DNA from: Gnetum montanum | Lineage: Eukaryota; Streptophyta; Gnetopsida; Gnetales; Gnetaceae | Assembly (NCBI GenBank): GCA_015680685.1 | Contig: MNCI01009293.1 | Span: forward strand, 159,026-221,025 | Reading direction: 5' to 3' | Length of the DNA: 62,000 bases | In this document: one piece after another, positions 20,166 through 31,604 of the stretch | How positions within the stretch are numbered: position 1 is the stretch's first letter | Layout: each line of letters opens with the position of its first letter | Made by a program: the position numbers and the translations under genes | Notes under the pieces: model-generated | Told to the model about the DNA's origin: nothing | Database searches by the model: none | What the model saw: only the letters and a program-made list of their open reading frames with translations

Positions 20166-22108
20166 TGTTGGTGGACAATCCTACTTGTTATTTTGGATCT
20201 CCTCCTTCCAACTCAGTTGTGGGGAAGATAGCCATTAATGCTAACCATTCTAAGCCCTCATCTCATTTTGTATTTTTGTTTTACACATCTTTTCAATTTT
20301 ACATATTTTGGTTTTACACCATCATTCACATTTTTACTATTTCTTTGTTTGATTTACTTTCATTTATCATACAATACGTGCTCATGATGGTGGATTGTAC
20401 TATAATGGTGTTGATTGGTAATGTTTGGTTTTTACCTTTGACTTTTAATGTTGACAATAAGATATGGTTCTTTTAATAAAATAGGCAATGAGTCCATGTC
20501 GTCCATTCATCCATTCAACTTTCTGGTCTCCCTTAGCTTTGGAACTATACTATCCATTTTTCTCAATAAACTTATTAATGAATTGGTGGCTAGGTATTCT
20601 TCAAACCAAGGAATGAATCAATGGTTGAAAAGGGTGTGACTTCAAGGGGATTCTATGCACTTGTGCTAGCTATTCTCTTGGGTACTTGGATGCTTTTCAT
20701 GGGGTTTCCTCCATTCCGCCATTGACCAAACATCAGGAAGTAGAATGAATTAAATAAGTCTTTGCATGGTTTGGTTCTCACATCAAAAAAAACAATAGGT
20801 GAGAATTTAAAGCACACCCCTTAGACATCATAACAAAATATGAGCTACAAACACTAGTTATGGCACTAGAAAGATGTGTTACCCATGCCTAAAGGTTCCC
20901 TCTAACTAAGGCCCTTTCTCACTTCCTACTTCTCTATCTTTCTCTCCTTAGAATGGTGGTGACTCTATGAACACATTCATGTTTCTTCAAGAGGATGGGT
21001 TGGTCAAATGTGTTAATGCATGGTCACTGAATGTTGTTTGTTTGAATCCAGATTTGGGATGAATTCTATTTAGTCACCATAACCATATAACACACAAGGG
21101 ACTTTACACAACTTTGCTCTTGGGATTCCATTCCATTTTCTCCTCTCCTTCCATATTTCTTCTGATATTCCACCTGATTGCTAATTTTATGATCAATCTA
21201 TATCTTGATTGAGGCATTTTTTGTCTTTGGTAACTTCTTGTGGGTAAGTTCTTAACCATTGTGCCATACGTCATTCCTAGAGCCTATGGACTCTTGGGTT
21301 TTTGGGTCTATCAAGGCATAAAAGGCATGAGCCTACTTTGGAGAGGATCCACTAACATTCCTTTATGGTACAATTTTTAAGTTCTTTCCCTTAAATGTTC
21401 CTTGCACTCAACCATTTCTCGTTTTATCTTCATCCATGACATCCGTCTTATTGGATTCACCATTATTATTTCTCTTATCTTTCTTGTTCCTTTAGTTTTT
21501 CCACCCTATTGCTACCAGAGGTTCACTCTTATTCATGGGGGCCCTATCACAAATTTTTCCATTCTATTTACCTATCTCACCCCTACACCTTAGGTAGTTA
21601 TCAGTTAAAAACCTCTAACCTAGTGTTTTCCATACCCACAACCCAGCCAAGGTACTTCATATTGGGGCAAGGTATCAACTACATTGTATCTTATCTATCC
21701 TTGCTAATTCATGACTTTGTTGTATTTGTAGATGGAAACCATATGAACAATGGACTGGGATAGGAAGGAGCACTCAGGATGGACTCAATTCGGAGCAATT
21801 ATGCAAGGAACACGCTTCATCACGTGGATATTGATAAATAAAAAAGTACACAGTTCCGACATCGACAGTAGCACGCCTCATTTTCTTTTCTCTCTCTCTT
21901 GCTCTCCAAGTTGTGAAATGAAGGTCTATATGTCATCCATGTACAATGTTCACCACCATGGGTATGAACACCAATTTTGTAATATGTTTGTCAATCCATT
22001 CACTGGGCATTTTGAGTCTATCACCCATGTCGTCGTCAATTGTCATTCAGTCAATATTCCCATACCTTCCCCATAGTTTGTAAGGAATTCAAGGATGAGT
22101 TTTCATTT
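20166..22108 (+). other. Element A post-pol region without ORF3
   Basis: Starts with a PPT-like GTTGTGGGGAAGATAGCC (20216). It shares blocks with B, F and G (for example AGAAAGATGTGTTACCCATG near 20869). TTTGTAG|ATGG at 21724-21735 matches the acceptor/ATG context of ORF3 in F and G, but what follows is an unrelated CpG-richer stretch (21740-21905). The tail after 21960 (TTTTGTAATATGTTTG) again resembles the pre-PPT region of B near 24715. No supported ORF. Confidence 0.6.
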
Positions 22109-22109
22109 A

Positions 22110-22120
22110 GTTGTGGGGGT
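22110..22120 (+). promoter_or_regulatory. Polypurine tract of A
   Basis: GTTGTGGGGGT precedes the LTR start (A then TGATGAGC). B has GTTGTGGGGGC at 24855 and G has CATGGGGGT at 58748. Confidence 0.8.
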
Positions 22121-22121
22121 A

Positions 22122-22954
22122 TGATGAGCTATGATATTAGGGCTGTGATATCACATCCACAATATCGAAGCCTACCAAGCGATATCAGACATTCAATGTC
22201 GAAAACCTATCTCGTCGCCTAGAAATAAAAGGTAGGTGCACTTGGTTTGACAATAGGTTAATTTAGTCTCTTAGTCCCTTACTCAAACTCTTACACTTTT
22301 TCCTTCTTAGAGCTAGAATTATTTCTGAGTTCCCACAGTAGAAGTCATAATGTGAATAAATCTTTATTTGAGCATTGTGTACTTAAGCATACCTTGTGGT
22401 TAGAAATAAAGATGAACTTTTTTATAATAGTTGCAGCATTTAGAATAGATTATCTCTTACTCTTCATGTTATTTAAAGTTATTTAATGCTTTCTATAGTT
22501 AATTAATGTTTTCTCTCTCACCCTGTTAATTCTCCCAAGTAAGCACACTTAGTACGACCACTTTGAGCATGTGTGGAACACCTAGTAATCTAGTAACGAT
22601 TAGTGTTTGGTAATCCCAGTAGTGCTACACTAGTTCAAGATGTGTATGGAAAGTGGGAATAAATGCTAGTGTTAGGACTATTTAGAGCATTATTGATTAG
22701 TTAAATTAAATTAGTCACTTACTTATTTCACTTTTCCCTTTTTAGCACCAGGACATAAAACATATAAATCATATACCTCAAGTTTACTTAACCATACAAT
22801 TGTGCTATACAAGTAAGCTTGGGAATACAACAATTAACTAACCCATCCTTGTTCTGTAAAGGTGCATAAGCAGCTAGCCCTTAAAATTGAACCAAATTTT
22901 GTGTGGATGCTCATATTCATATGGTTGAGCATAGGGATACCTTGCCACTCATCA
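22122..22954 (+). mobile_element. 3' LTR of element A
   Basis: Starts TGATGAGCTATGATATT and ends CTCATCA. Collinear with 12949-13775 over the full length. Confidence 0.92.
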
Positions 22955-22959
22955 GAGGT
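22955..22959. repeat. Target site duplication of A, right (GAGGT)
   Basis: GAGGT directly follows the LTR terminal CATCA and equals 12944-12948. Confidence 0.92.
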
Positions 22960-24653
22960 GGATCAATGTTATCTACCCAACAAACACAGTTGCTTGCGAG
23001 GTCAAATCTAAGCACTTGAGAGGTGATATTATCTCTCTCATCATCATCATCTATTCCTAGAAATCTCTAAGAATGTTGCTTCCTTTTCTATGTGCTTGGA
23101 GGAGGGTGAGGAGGAAACCGTATTGGTGATGTAGCACCAAGGGTAAGAGACATCTATGAAGATCATTGTTGATCGAGTTGTTGAAGCATTAAATGCACCT
23201 ATGATTCCTATACCAAATGCTTCTACACTTAGGAATGTGTAGATGTCCATAGGGACAATTAGCAGAAAATTGAATGCACTCTAGCATGAAGGACTATGAG
23301 ATTGGCTAGTTGAAATTGGGCAACCAATTCCAAATATCTTTGATTTTCTGGATACCATTGTTGCAACCTAGTTGAAGCTACAAAAGGAAAAAGGAAAATG
23401 CCTTATCTTAAAAGGGAAACTTGAAATAGCCCATGAATATAATCAATGCTTGACCACTAAAGTTGCTGAATTACATGCCCAAATTACCAACCCTACTCTT
23501 ATCAACCCTCCATTGACACAAGAAAAAGCTTTTCAATAGCTTCAAAAATAGCTAAAGTGGGTTGAGGGAGAAATGGTAATGGTGGTCTTTAATCAATCCA
23601 TAGGAGAAGAAATAACTCATTTAGTACAAAAATACTTCATTTATACATGCCAGGAGAATGAAATTTTGACTACAGAAAATCATTGCCTGTAGAATGTTAA
23701 TGCATAGAAACAATAGCTAGAAGAATTTATCCATCAACAATAGGAACAACTTGCTAGAGAAAACATCAAATTGAAAAGATTGGTAGTGGAGAATCATAAT
23801 ATGTTTATGGAGGAGGTCTCAACCTTACACCAGAAGTTAACCATTGAGATCATTTCCTAGAAAAAGGAGGCTCTAAACTTTGAAAAATTTAAAAATCATT
23901 ATAGAAACTAGGTTGGCCTATAGAAGGAGTTGAATGAAAAGCACATCCAATTGATGAAGAAAAGATTAATGAGGCCCTCTAGTGACTTTAGCAAGACAAA
24001 GAAATGTGACAACCCATCATCAATGGGATTGATGGCTACAATAAGATAGAAATCTGCATGAAGTAGTTGTAGATTGAAGAGATGACAAAGTACATGGAGT
24101 TGTCCAATCTCCAATATGCAAACCTAGCAATATTGACTACTAGATGACCATGGTATAAACTTGAAAAGAAAGTGGCTAGCTCATACTTATTATACAAGGC
24201 TAAGTTCAAGAATCATAAAGACACTAAGCATAAGCTTGTAATGGAAAATGCTAAACTAAAGGTTCTCGAGGTAAAATTTATCGATTAAAGATTAGTGACT
24301 GAGAACTTGGCCAAAAGAATGAATGACTATTAGGCACTACAAGACACAGTCCAAGAATTCGACATCAAGAATAAAAAATTCATGCTTGGTTTGTCAACAT
24401 AAGGGAGCTACTTCTAGTATTGCCTTGTCCTTGGGATATTCCAATTTTGGCCCACATTGACAAAGTTGCATGGATTGTAAATGATCTTAGGAGTAAAGAA
24501 GAGAAGATGAAAGCATTGCTAGATGCTTTTAGCCTTTTAACAAAATTCATAGAAGCAATAGGACAACCACAACAAACTTAGCCATTGATTGTGCTTGGAC
24601 CTAGAGAAGGTCCATTGGAGCCTTAGGAGCCTCCACCACCTAGGACCATGTGA
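22960..24653 (+). pseudogene. ORF3 of element B, C-terminal part
   Basis: A second conserved block starts near 23065: ISKNVASFSMCLEEGE, then KIIVDRVVEALNAP near 23158. It aligns with F (KVVANRVANALNIP, near 33105) and more weakly with G (near 57020-57180). After 23350 the reading is Lys/Glu/Gln-rich with heptad-like spacing (VAELHAQI, REEQLARENIKLKRL-like), suggesting coiled coil; frameshifts are present. The end reads EGPLEP and PPPRTM, stop at 24651. F and G end with comparable Pro-rich tails. The function of the family is unknown to me; no transmembrane segment typical of envelope proteins is evident. Together with 11779-12948 the length is about 955 codons. Confidence 0.7.
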
Positions 24654-24854
24654 TATTCTCTTTGTCTTCATATAATCAAAGGATGTGCTTGTCCAATTTT
24701 TCATACCATGCTCAATTTTGTAATTTGGTTGATCTGTACATTGGGCACTTAGTTTTGTTATGTCTATTTTATCTTATTTTATTATGTTAAGAGCTAGTTA
24801 ATAATCACATACCTTCCCAATTTTGTAAAGAGTTCAAGGACAAGTTTTTATCTA

Positions 24855-24865
24855 GTTGTGGGGGC
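24855..24865 (+). promoter_or_regulatory. Polypurine tract of B
   Basis: GTTGTGGGGGC followed by A and the LTR start TGATGAAACGC. Confidence 0.8.
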
Positions 24866-24866
24866 A

Positions 24867-25761
24867 TGATGAAACGCAGTTTGTTGCATCAACTGGGTCT
24901 TGTCGACTAGGCCCCATTGACATAGTCTATTGCATTGACGTCTTCCTGTTGATGTAGGGGTCTATCTTGGCTTATAAATACATGATTACAATCTACATTT
25001 ATGACATTAGATATCATAGTAGTAGTAGAGCTCTTGTAGTTTGTTTAGTCAAAAGTTAGAATATTTATCTGAAGTGCCTATAGCAAGATCATTGAGTGTA
25101 CGGATCTTTATTTGAGCATTGTTGTACCTAGGTATGACAATGTATGTCGTAATAAAGATGAACTTCTTGATAAACCTTGCAACATTCATGATAGCTTAAA
25201 TGATTTATTTATGCATTTATTATTTTTATTAAATATTCAATCAATTAAACTAAATTAAGTTAAATTAAACTTAAATCAATTAAGCTAAATAAGTTAAGCA
25301 CATCAGTATGAGCGCTTCGAGCATAACATGTATTTGCTTAGTAATCCTAGCAACATTATTACTTGGTATGCCCAGTAGCATAGCACTTGGTAACCCAGTA
25401 GTGAATACGTGGGTTTAGGACATGTATAGAAAGTGGGAATGGATGCTTATGTTAGGATTAGTTAGAGACCACTTAGTTAGTTAATTTAGATTAGTCATTA
25501 AATTACTCTATCTCTTTCTCTTTTTAAGCACCTAAGAACATAAAACATAAAATGATAAAAATCATATGCCTCGCTTTCACTTAACCATACCTTTGTACTT
25601 CACAAGTGTAATAGGGAAGACAACGAATGACCTTAGGGCAAGGTTTACTTCCTAGAATACTAGTGCATTGAAAACTATAAAGTTAATGAAATTCAACTAG
25701 ATTGCACGTGAACGCTATGTGATTTGTATGGTTGGGTGTAGGGGTACCTTGCCACTCATCA
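24867..25761 (+). mobile_element. 3' LTR of element B
   Basis: Starts TGATGAAACGCAG after the polypurine tract and ends CACTCATCA. The 3' third (GTATGGTTGGGTGTAGGGGT) matches the A and F LTR ends. U3 holds GCATCAAC and CATTGACATAG-type repeats. TATA box at 24973-24980. Confidence 0.88.
24973..24980 (+). promoter_or_regulatory. TATA box, B 3' LTR
   Basis: TATAAATA, about 106 bp after the LTR start. Confidence 0.65.
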
Positions 25762-26140
25762 CTAGGTCATGATAGGATGTCTCCCCATGACTAAACTCTT
25801 GGACAAGTGTTTGTAAAATGCTTTCTAGATCTTTTGGATCATACACTTTGTGTGGTTCTCTTACCATTTTTAGGATTTTAACTTTATTATGATTATCCAG
25901 TGTGATCTTGATGATAGTTGAGTTTTGATAATCTAAGTTCTTATTTTCCTTTCCTACTAGTATGTGTTCATGAGTTAATATTTTTATTTCCAAATCCTTG
26001 GTTGGAGCCATTTTCTTTAGATAGGAATTAGTAAGTGGTTCATGTGTATCCATGCATATGCTTGATAAATTAAGGTTCTCAATCAGTGACCATGGGGTGT
26101 CTTTTGGTTTCGTGACTTTTGCTCTTCTTTCTATACACAT
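25762..26140 (-). pseudogene. pol: Element H protease-RT linker, 126 open codons
   Basis: An uninterrupted frame of 126 codons runs to the B junction; its last codons are B LTR sequence. IIKITLDNHNKVKILKM (near 25918) and LVQEFSHGETSYHDLVMS (near 25800) resemble the linker that in C1 reads KAFAWSYKDMPSL. Stops are absent, unlike other parts of this window. Not a stand-alone gene. Confidence 0.65.
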
Positions 26141-26840
26141 TTTTGTTTCATTATTACTATGGATTGTTATGATGTCTGTGTTAGTACTTTGAATGTATTG
26201 TCCACTATTTGACTCTTCTCTATTAGCAATTATGCATGGAATTCTTTATGTATGGATGGCTCCATGTTTGTCCATTTTTGAGATCTCCAAAGATACATCT
26301 CTCATGTTTACCTTAGCATTAATGGTGCTAAGCCATGCCCTCCCCATGATGATTGGACATTCTTTATCAATACCATTCACATCAATCACTAAGAAGTTTA
26401 CTAGGTAGGACCACCTATTAATAGTTGTCACTACATTGTCAATCTATCTGAAAGGGATGGTAACAAATTGATTTATAAGCTTCAACATGATGTTTCATTC
26501 CTTAAATGGTAGTAGGTCCATGTTTGATATGTGTTGTAGGAGATTAATTGACTTTGGAACATGAGCCCAATAGAGCCTTACATGATAGATTCCTAGCTAC
26601 CAATAGATAGATTAAAGGAACTCCTAGGTCAATTCTCTTCTATAGAAGCATCCCTACCTTAATCCAATCAATAACTATAGTGAGCATGACAATCTAAATT
26701 TTTAGACTTGATGATGATGGAAGCTTATCAAAAGTGAGAAGATCTATTTTAGCAGAAGATAATATTGATAAAGCCCCTATTTTGCTAGCCTTTGTTGGAC
26801 TCATCCTAAAGAAAGAACATTTCTATGTTTAGCCCTTAGC
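26141..26840 (-). pseudogene. pro: Element H aspartic protease region (decayed)
   Basis: On the minus strand the active-site stretch reads ALLGSCSKVN (near 26570) where relatives have ALLDSGSGVNLIS, so the catalytic Asp and Gly are lost. Downstream SYLVNFLVIDVNGIDKECPIIMGRAWL (near 26410-26330, quoted here in parts) matches the A landmarks FLVIQVN and PIIMGRAWL. 26246-26431 is open. Confidence 0.8.
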
Positions 26841-28985
26841 ATTGTTGGTGAGATCTTCTATTCATACATTTACTACCATTGCAAATTTTGTGTTCTATGG
26901 TTGTGATGGGACTTCACCCTACATTGTGAGTGGTGGCACTAGTGGCAAGGGATTTGGATTGCAATTTAAGAGATCAACTACTTGTGGATGCATATGCAAG
27001 TTTGGATTAGTTTTTTGTGGCATTAGATGGTAGTATTTTGGTGGGTGATATTGTGGATTTTGAATAGTGGCATTTTCTAGTGAGATCAAACACTGAACAT
27101 ATTATCCATAAAGATTAGGTTGTCAGTATTGATATTGTTGGTGTAGCAGTGGCATGGTCCATGATTGTTGTTGCTACCACTATTGATGATAGTGCTCCTA
27201 TAACTGTGGAAAGGCTCCACTAGGATAGTACATTGATTAAGGTTGTCATCTATAGAAGGTAATTGTTTGGGCATCTACTTTTGGACAAATCATAAGTTAA
27301 GTACATATGCCCCAGTTTCTTGCAGATGTACCATGACTAGACAACATCCTTTAGGATTTTTATATTGGCACATGGTGCAACCTTCATGATCTGTGAAGCT
27401 GGTGTTTGGGTACCCAGCTATTGAAGCAACTTTTCCATTTTTTCTAAGTTCCTTCTTCATCTTTTTGTCTTTGCCTCCATTGATTGCTTGTTTTTCTTTC
27501 TCCTCCATAATCTTTAGTGTTGTTGTACATCATTCATCTATCAAATCCCACATTTTTTCTACCTATGCTACTACATTGACAATAGATTTCTAAATTTGTA
27601 GCATCTTTTTCCTAATGAATTGATATAAGGTTTCTTCCTCTTGGGTATCATACACCTATGCATCTCTTTTCTAGATTGATGGATCTTAGTTGTATTCTTT
27701 AGATGATTTCCTTTTTCTAAGTTCTCCTTTTGCTTTTTCCACTTGAAGGATGAGTCTTCGAATCTAATGGATGGCTAATTTTGATACTCTTCATTGGTTA
27801 TAAATCCCAAGGGTCTCTTTTGTTTTTCTTCTTAGCCCATCTATGATATGCCTTACCTATTCCTTTAATGAGAATCCATGGCCTAGGCATTTGTGTAACA
27901 ATGAATAATATTTATCCATTGCTGCATTAGGAGTCTCGTGAGTCCCTTGTTTCCAATTTTGGATTTTCTTTCTTAGGTTTGACACTTGTGAATATGTCTG
28001 ATATTTGTCATTAAAGAGTTCAAGCATGGTACTCCAGAATTTGATGGATTTAGGTTCCAATGACCAGTACCAGCATTCTACTTCCTTCACAAGTGTTCTA
28101 AGAAATAGTTTCAATTTTTTCCAATCACTTTCTATGTTTTGGAGGACACAAGCATCATGGAATTCTTAAAGGTAATTCTGAGGATTAGTGTTGTAGCCTT
28201 CTTCAAATTTGGGCATGTTATTCATATCTAGCCATTTAATTTAGTGAACTTGCTAGTGCTTGGTTTGTATGTAGATTTCTTCCTAAATGTTGATCATGTT
28301 TTGAGTTGCCATAAGAAGTTCATCATCATGATTAGGTTCATAGGATCTATGGTAGTGGTGACTCATTCTATGCTCGTGCCTCTCTTGATCCTCTCTTCTT
28401 TCTCTATGCCTCCTTCTTTCATACACCTCATCTTCTGAAATAGAATATCTTAAAGTATCAATCATGATGATCATGAGCTATTCTCTTTTTCCTATCAACA
28501 TCTTAGTACTTGTGTTTTCTCCTATCATAGTCCTATGATGATCATGATGAAGCAGAGGAGGTAGAAGGAGAATGATGCCAGCTGGTTCTCCTTTCATGAC
28601 TCTTGTGAGTTTTCCTATAGGACTTAGTAGGATCCCTTTGCCCAAAGTCCCACTTGTATTTTGATTTTGTAACCTTCTTGTTGTGTGGCTCTATCAAAGT
28701 GGAGTGAAGTTGGGCTTTGGCAGGTTCTTCTAATTTGATGATAGGTATCTTTGATGGCTTCTCATAGTTCTGATGGAGTTGTTCCAAAATGAACTAGTTA
28801 GCATTAAGCTCTTCTATGACAATAGATGTGTTGGTTTGCTTCCTTTTGGTATAATCATGTTTAATTTCCATAGCAGCATCTCTTTTTATCTACTTCCTTG
28901 TAGGTTTGTAGGATCTAGTCATGTGTTAACTCACATGGTACCCTTCTTGAATTTGGTCCAAGTGTATTCTTCTTAGAGTGGTTTT
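26841..28985 (-). pseudogene. gag: Element H gag (decayed, capsid well kept)
   Basis: The capsid-like part (28235 to 27857) reads IPKFEEGYNT, then KLFLRTLVKEVECWYWSLE and TMLELFNDKYQTYSQVSN with few stops. It is the best gag in the window. The C-terminal block CQYKNPKGCC near 27345 matches A. The N-terminal Arg/Glu/His-rich segment (28283-28474) and 28542-28787 complete the order. The start codon was not identified with confidence. Confidence 0.83.
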
Positions 28986-29335
28986 TAGCATGTTTAGTGT
29001 TACACATTCTAGAGACAGGACTATATTTCCTTGAATATCTATCCACCTATTTGTCTATCCTAATGGAATATGAAGATAAAGTTTGGATGGTATGGATCAA
29101 TGTGAGCATAATTAATATGTGCCTACATTGACATTCCCCAATCTTCTTCATTAGCAATTTTGTCACTACTCTTTCTTATGTCCTTGGTAGGTGATAATTG
29201 ATATTATGTGAAGCAATGTTATCATTTCTTAATGGTTTGTGTTAAGTGTGCTTATATTAAGTTTGTGAAAATTTGAGTTATGTTTTGATACAATGAGCTT
29301 TGGAAAATTAATTACTTAGTATAATATTAACTTAT
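28986..29335 (-). other. Element H leader / gag N-terminus, unresolved
   Basis: Lies between the recognisable gag and the primer site. No clear ORF; AT-rich. Confidence 0.45.
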
Positions 29336-29352
29336 CCTTGGCAATGATGCCA
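29336..29352 (-). promoter_or_regulatory. Primer-binding site of H
   Basis: On the minus strand TGGCATCATTGCCAAGG follows the LTR end. Differences from TGGCGCCGTTGCCGGGG are all transitions. Confidence 0.8.
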
Positions 29353-29353
29353 A

Positions 29354-30229
29354 TGATAAGTGATGGAGTATCCACCACCCAACCATATGAGATACAAGTG
29401 TTCATGTTCAATCCTAGTTAAACTTCATAGATAAGGGAATGTAATTATACTAGTAATTAGATAGTGTTCATGATCATTTTTTTCCCACATGAGTTAGTAA
29501 AATCAGTGCCTATGGTTTAACTCATGATGAGGTATATGATATTGATGTTGTATTGGCCATTAAGCTCCTAGTAAACATAAAGTGAAAGTAAGGGTTTCTA
29601 AATCTAAGTAACAAAAAAAAAATATAACTAGCTTATGCAATGGGTAGCCATTCTTGATCTTCCATTCACACTTTGGAATTCATGCAACTACAACTAAGAT
29701 TACCAAGTACTACACTACGAGGCATACCAAGTGATAGTACTACTAGATTACCAAGTAGTTACACTTACAAGCTCAAGGTCAGTCTTACTCATTTCACTTA
29801 ATGACATTAAAATTAAATTGAAAGCAATCATAAAAATTAACTATGAAAATGGTAAACAATAAACTAATTAAGAATAGAAATAAAACTAAGTGTTGCAACA
29901 ATGATGTAGAGCAATCTTGATTTTTGTTGCTGGCCATGCAATGCATTAAAGTACATCACACTCGAATAAATATTTTGTTCAATTACAAAACATCACACTA
30001 CAGGCACATAATGCTAAGTACTAAATTCAAAAGAACAAACTAAAAGAATTTTTTTACTAAGTTATCAAATCTATTGTGGATCTGTGCACCTAAGTGTTAC
30101 TTATATAGGCTAGCATGCACTCATGATACTGTATGGTGATTTATGATAATGTATTTATGACATCATAAATATGATATTGTAATTATGATATCGTTGGCTC
30201 AAAATTTTTGGATTTATCACAATGCATCA
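29354..30229 (-). mobile_element. 5' LTR of element H
   Basis: On the minus strand it starts TGATGCATTGTGATAAATCC (A LTR: TGATGAGCTGTGATATC) and ends CACTTATCA before the primer site. GATATC/GATATTG motifs lie in U3. A TATATAA box is at 30101-30107. Confidence 0.8.
30101..30107 (-). promoter_or_regulatory. TATA box, H 5' LTR
   Basis: TATATAA on the minus strand, about 120 bp from the LTR start. Confidence 0.5.
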
Positions 30230-30498
30230 ATTTTAGTGCCATGAAAAATATTTTTGATCATATGGTAATTTTTTAATCTAATCATTAATTTTTTATGTTA
30301 ATTATTGAACAATAATAATGCCTTTCTATTAAAAAATTGTGGGAAGATGGAACGATGGTTTCAAATTGTAAAAGGGTAGAAACTCTTAGACATGGAACTT
30401 GTTAAAAAATAAATTTATAAAATATATATTATCTTACTTTTAAAATATTGAGGAAAGAAAAAGCCATCCCAATCAACTTTGATTGACTAGTATTCCAA
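30230..30498. other. AT-rich spacer between H and F
   Basis: No similarity to any element in the window that I can see, and no ORF. It may be older non-element DNA or a fully decayed repeat. Confidence 0.5.
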
Positions 30499-31359
30499 TG
30501 ATGAGCAATGAGTAGTTCCTACACCCAACCGTACGAATCACTAGCATTTATTAAGTGATTTGGTCAAATTCTGTAGACTTTACCTCTCTAAGTACACTAG
30601 GTCTAGGAAGTGAATCTAATAGACATCATTGTTTTCTTCTTAGTTTCACTAGTGAAGTATAAGTGTATGACTAAGTGTAAGAGAGGCATATGATTTTTAT
30701 CATTTTATATTTATTATTTAAATCACCTAAGTACCAGAAAATAAAGTAATTAAATGTGTAACTAATTTAATAACTAATTAATACCTTAACTAATCCTAAC
30801 ATAAGCATCTATTTCCATTTACTATACACATCTTAAACCATGTTGCAACATTACTGAGTTACCAAGCATTAAGCACTACTAGGATTACCAAATGTTAATG
30901 TATGCTTGAAATGATTGTACTTATGTGCTTTAATTAATCACATTTTAATTAATTGATTTGATGCATCAATGTAAATTTCTCAAATAACAAATACATTTAG
31001 TAAACATTAAGCTAACTCCAAATGCTGTAAGGTTTGTGAAGAAAGCTCATCTTTATTACTGATCACATTAAAGTGCTCAAGTACATAAGTGTTCAAATAA
31101 AAATTTGTACACTTCTTACTCCTACTGCAAGCACTTAGAAAATATTCTAAATATTGAATGAGAAAAATGTAAGAGATTCACTAGGATAGTAATGAATTGA
31201 TTATCATAAATGTGTCTATGAGCACATATTTATAGGCAAAGATAGACACTACATTAATGGGGTCACATCAACACATCAAACCATGCATCAATGCAACCAT
31301 GTTGATAGGATCACATCAATGAGATCATGTTAACGTAACCCAAGGAAGATGCTTCATCA
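30499..31359 (-). mobile_element. 3' LTR of element F
   Basis: On the minus strand it starts TGATGAAGCATC after a GGGGGTA tract and ends TTGCTCATCA. U3 holds repeats of the GATCCTATCAACATGG and TTGATGTGA type. TATA box at 31227-31234. Confidence 0.87.
31227..31234 (-). promoter_or_regulatory. TATA box, F 3' LTR
   Basis: TATAAATA on the minus strand, about 126 bp from the LTR start. Confidence 0.6.
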
Positions 31360-31360
31360 T

Positions 31361-31369
31361 ACCCCCATG
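31361..31369 (-). promoter_or_regulatory. Polypurine tract of F
   Basis: Minus strand CATGGGGGTA precedes TGATGAAGC, as in G (58748). Confidence 0.75.
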
Positions 31370-31604
31370 ATTGAATGAAAACTTGTCCTCGAGTGAAAAA
31401 AAGGAAGAACAAGTTCTTTACAAGATTTTCAAAAGGTATGGGATTATTAACTAACTAACTGACATACAACTAACTTAACAAACACTAAGTGCCCAAGGTT
31501 ACATCTTTACAATCATTACAAAAATTTGGTGTTTAGGAAAAAAATTTTAAATACCATAAAAAAATTAACACAACTCATCTAGTAGCTTTAAGATGAGAAG
31601 AAAA

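Larger units (their letters stand above)
12949..22954 (+). mobile_element. Complete Athila-like LTR retrotransposon A
   Basis: A 10,006-bp element with two LTRs (827 and 833 bp), a primer site, gag, protease, RT, RNase H, integrase, a post-pol region, a polypurine tract and a perfect 5-bp target duplication. It inserted into ORF3 of element B. In a 51-bp sample of the LTR pair (13050 versus 22230 region) I count five differences, so the copy is old. No ORF3 is present. Athila assignment rests on FMDDFS in RT, EPFDIWGIDFM in integrase and the primer-site type. Confidence 0.93.
22960..25761 (+). mobile_element. Athila-like element B, right part
   Basis: Carries the rest of ORF3, a polypurine tract and the 3' LTR. 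Its right end abuts minus-strand protease-RT linker sequence of element H, so B inserted into H. The matching 5' end of B is outside the window. Confidence 0.85.
25762..30229 (-). mobile_element. Athila-like element H, 5' part
   Basis: On the minus strand the order from 30229 downward is 5' LTR, primer site, gag, protease and protease-RT linker. It stops at 25762 where B inserted just before RT. The remainder should lie left of B, outside the window. Confidence 0.85.

Noticed and set aside
23047-23250. Minus-strand 67-codon ORF opposite ORF3 of B
   Set aside because: The plus strand aligns with ORF3 of F and G, so this is a shadow frame.
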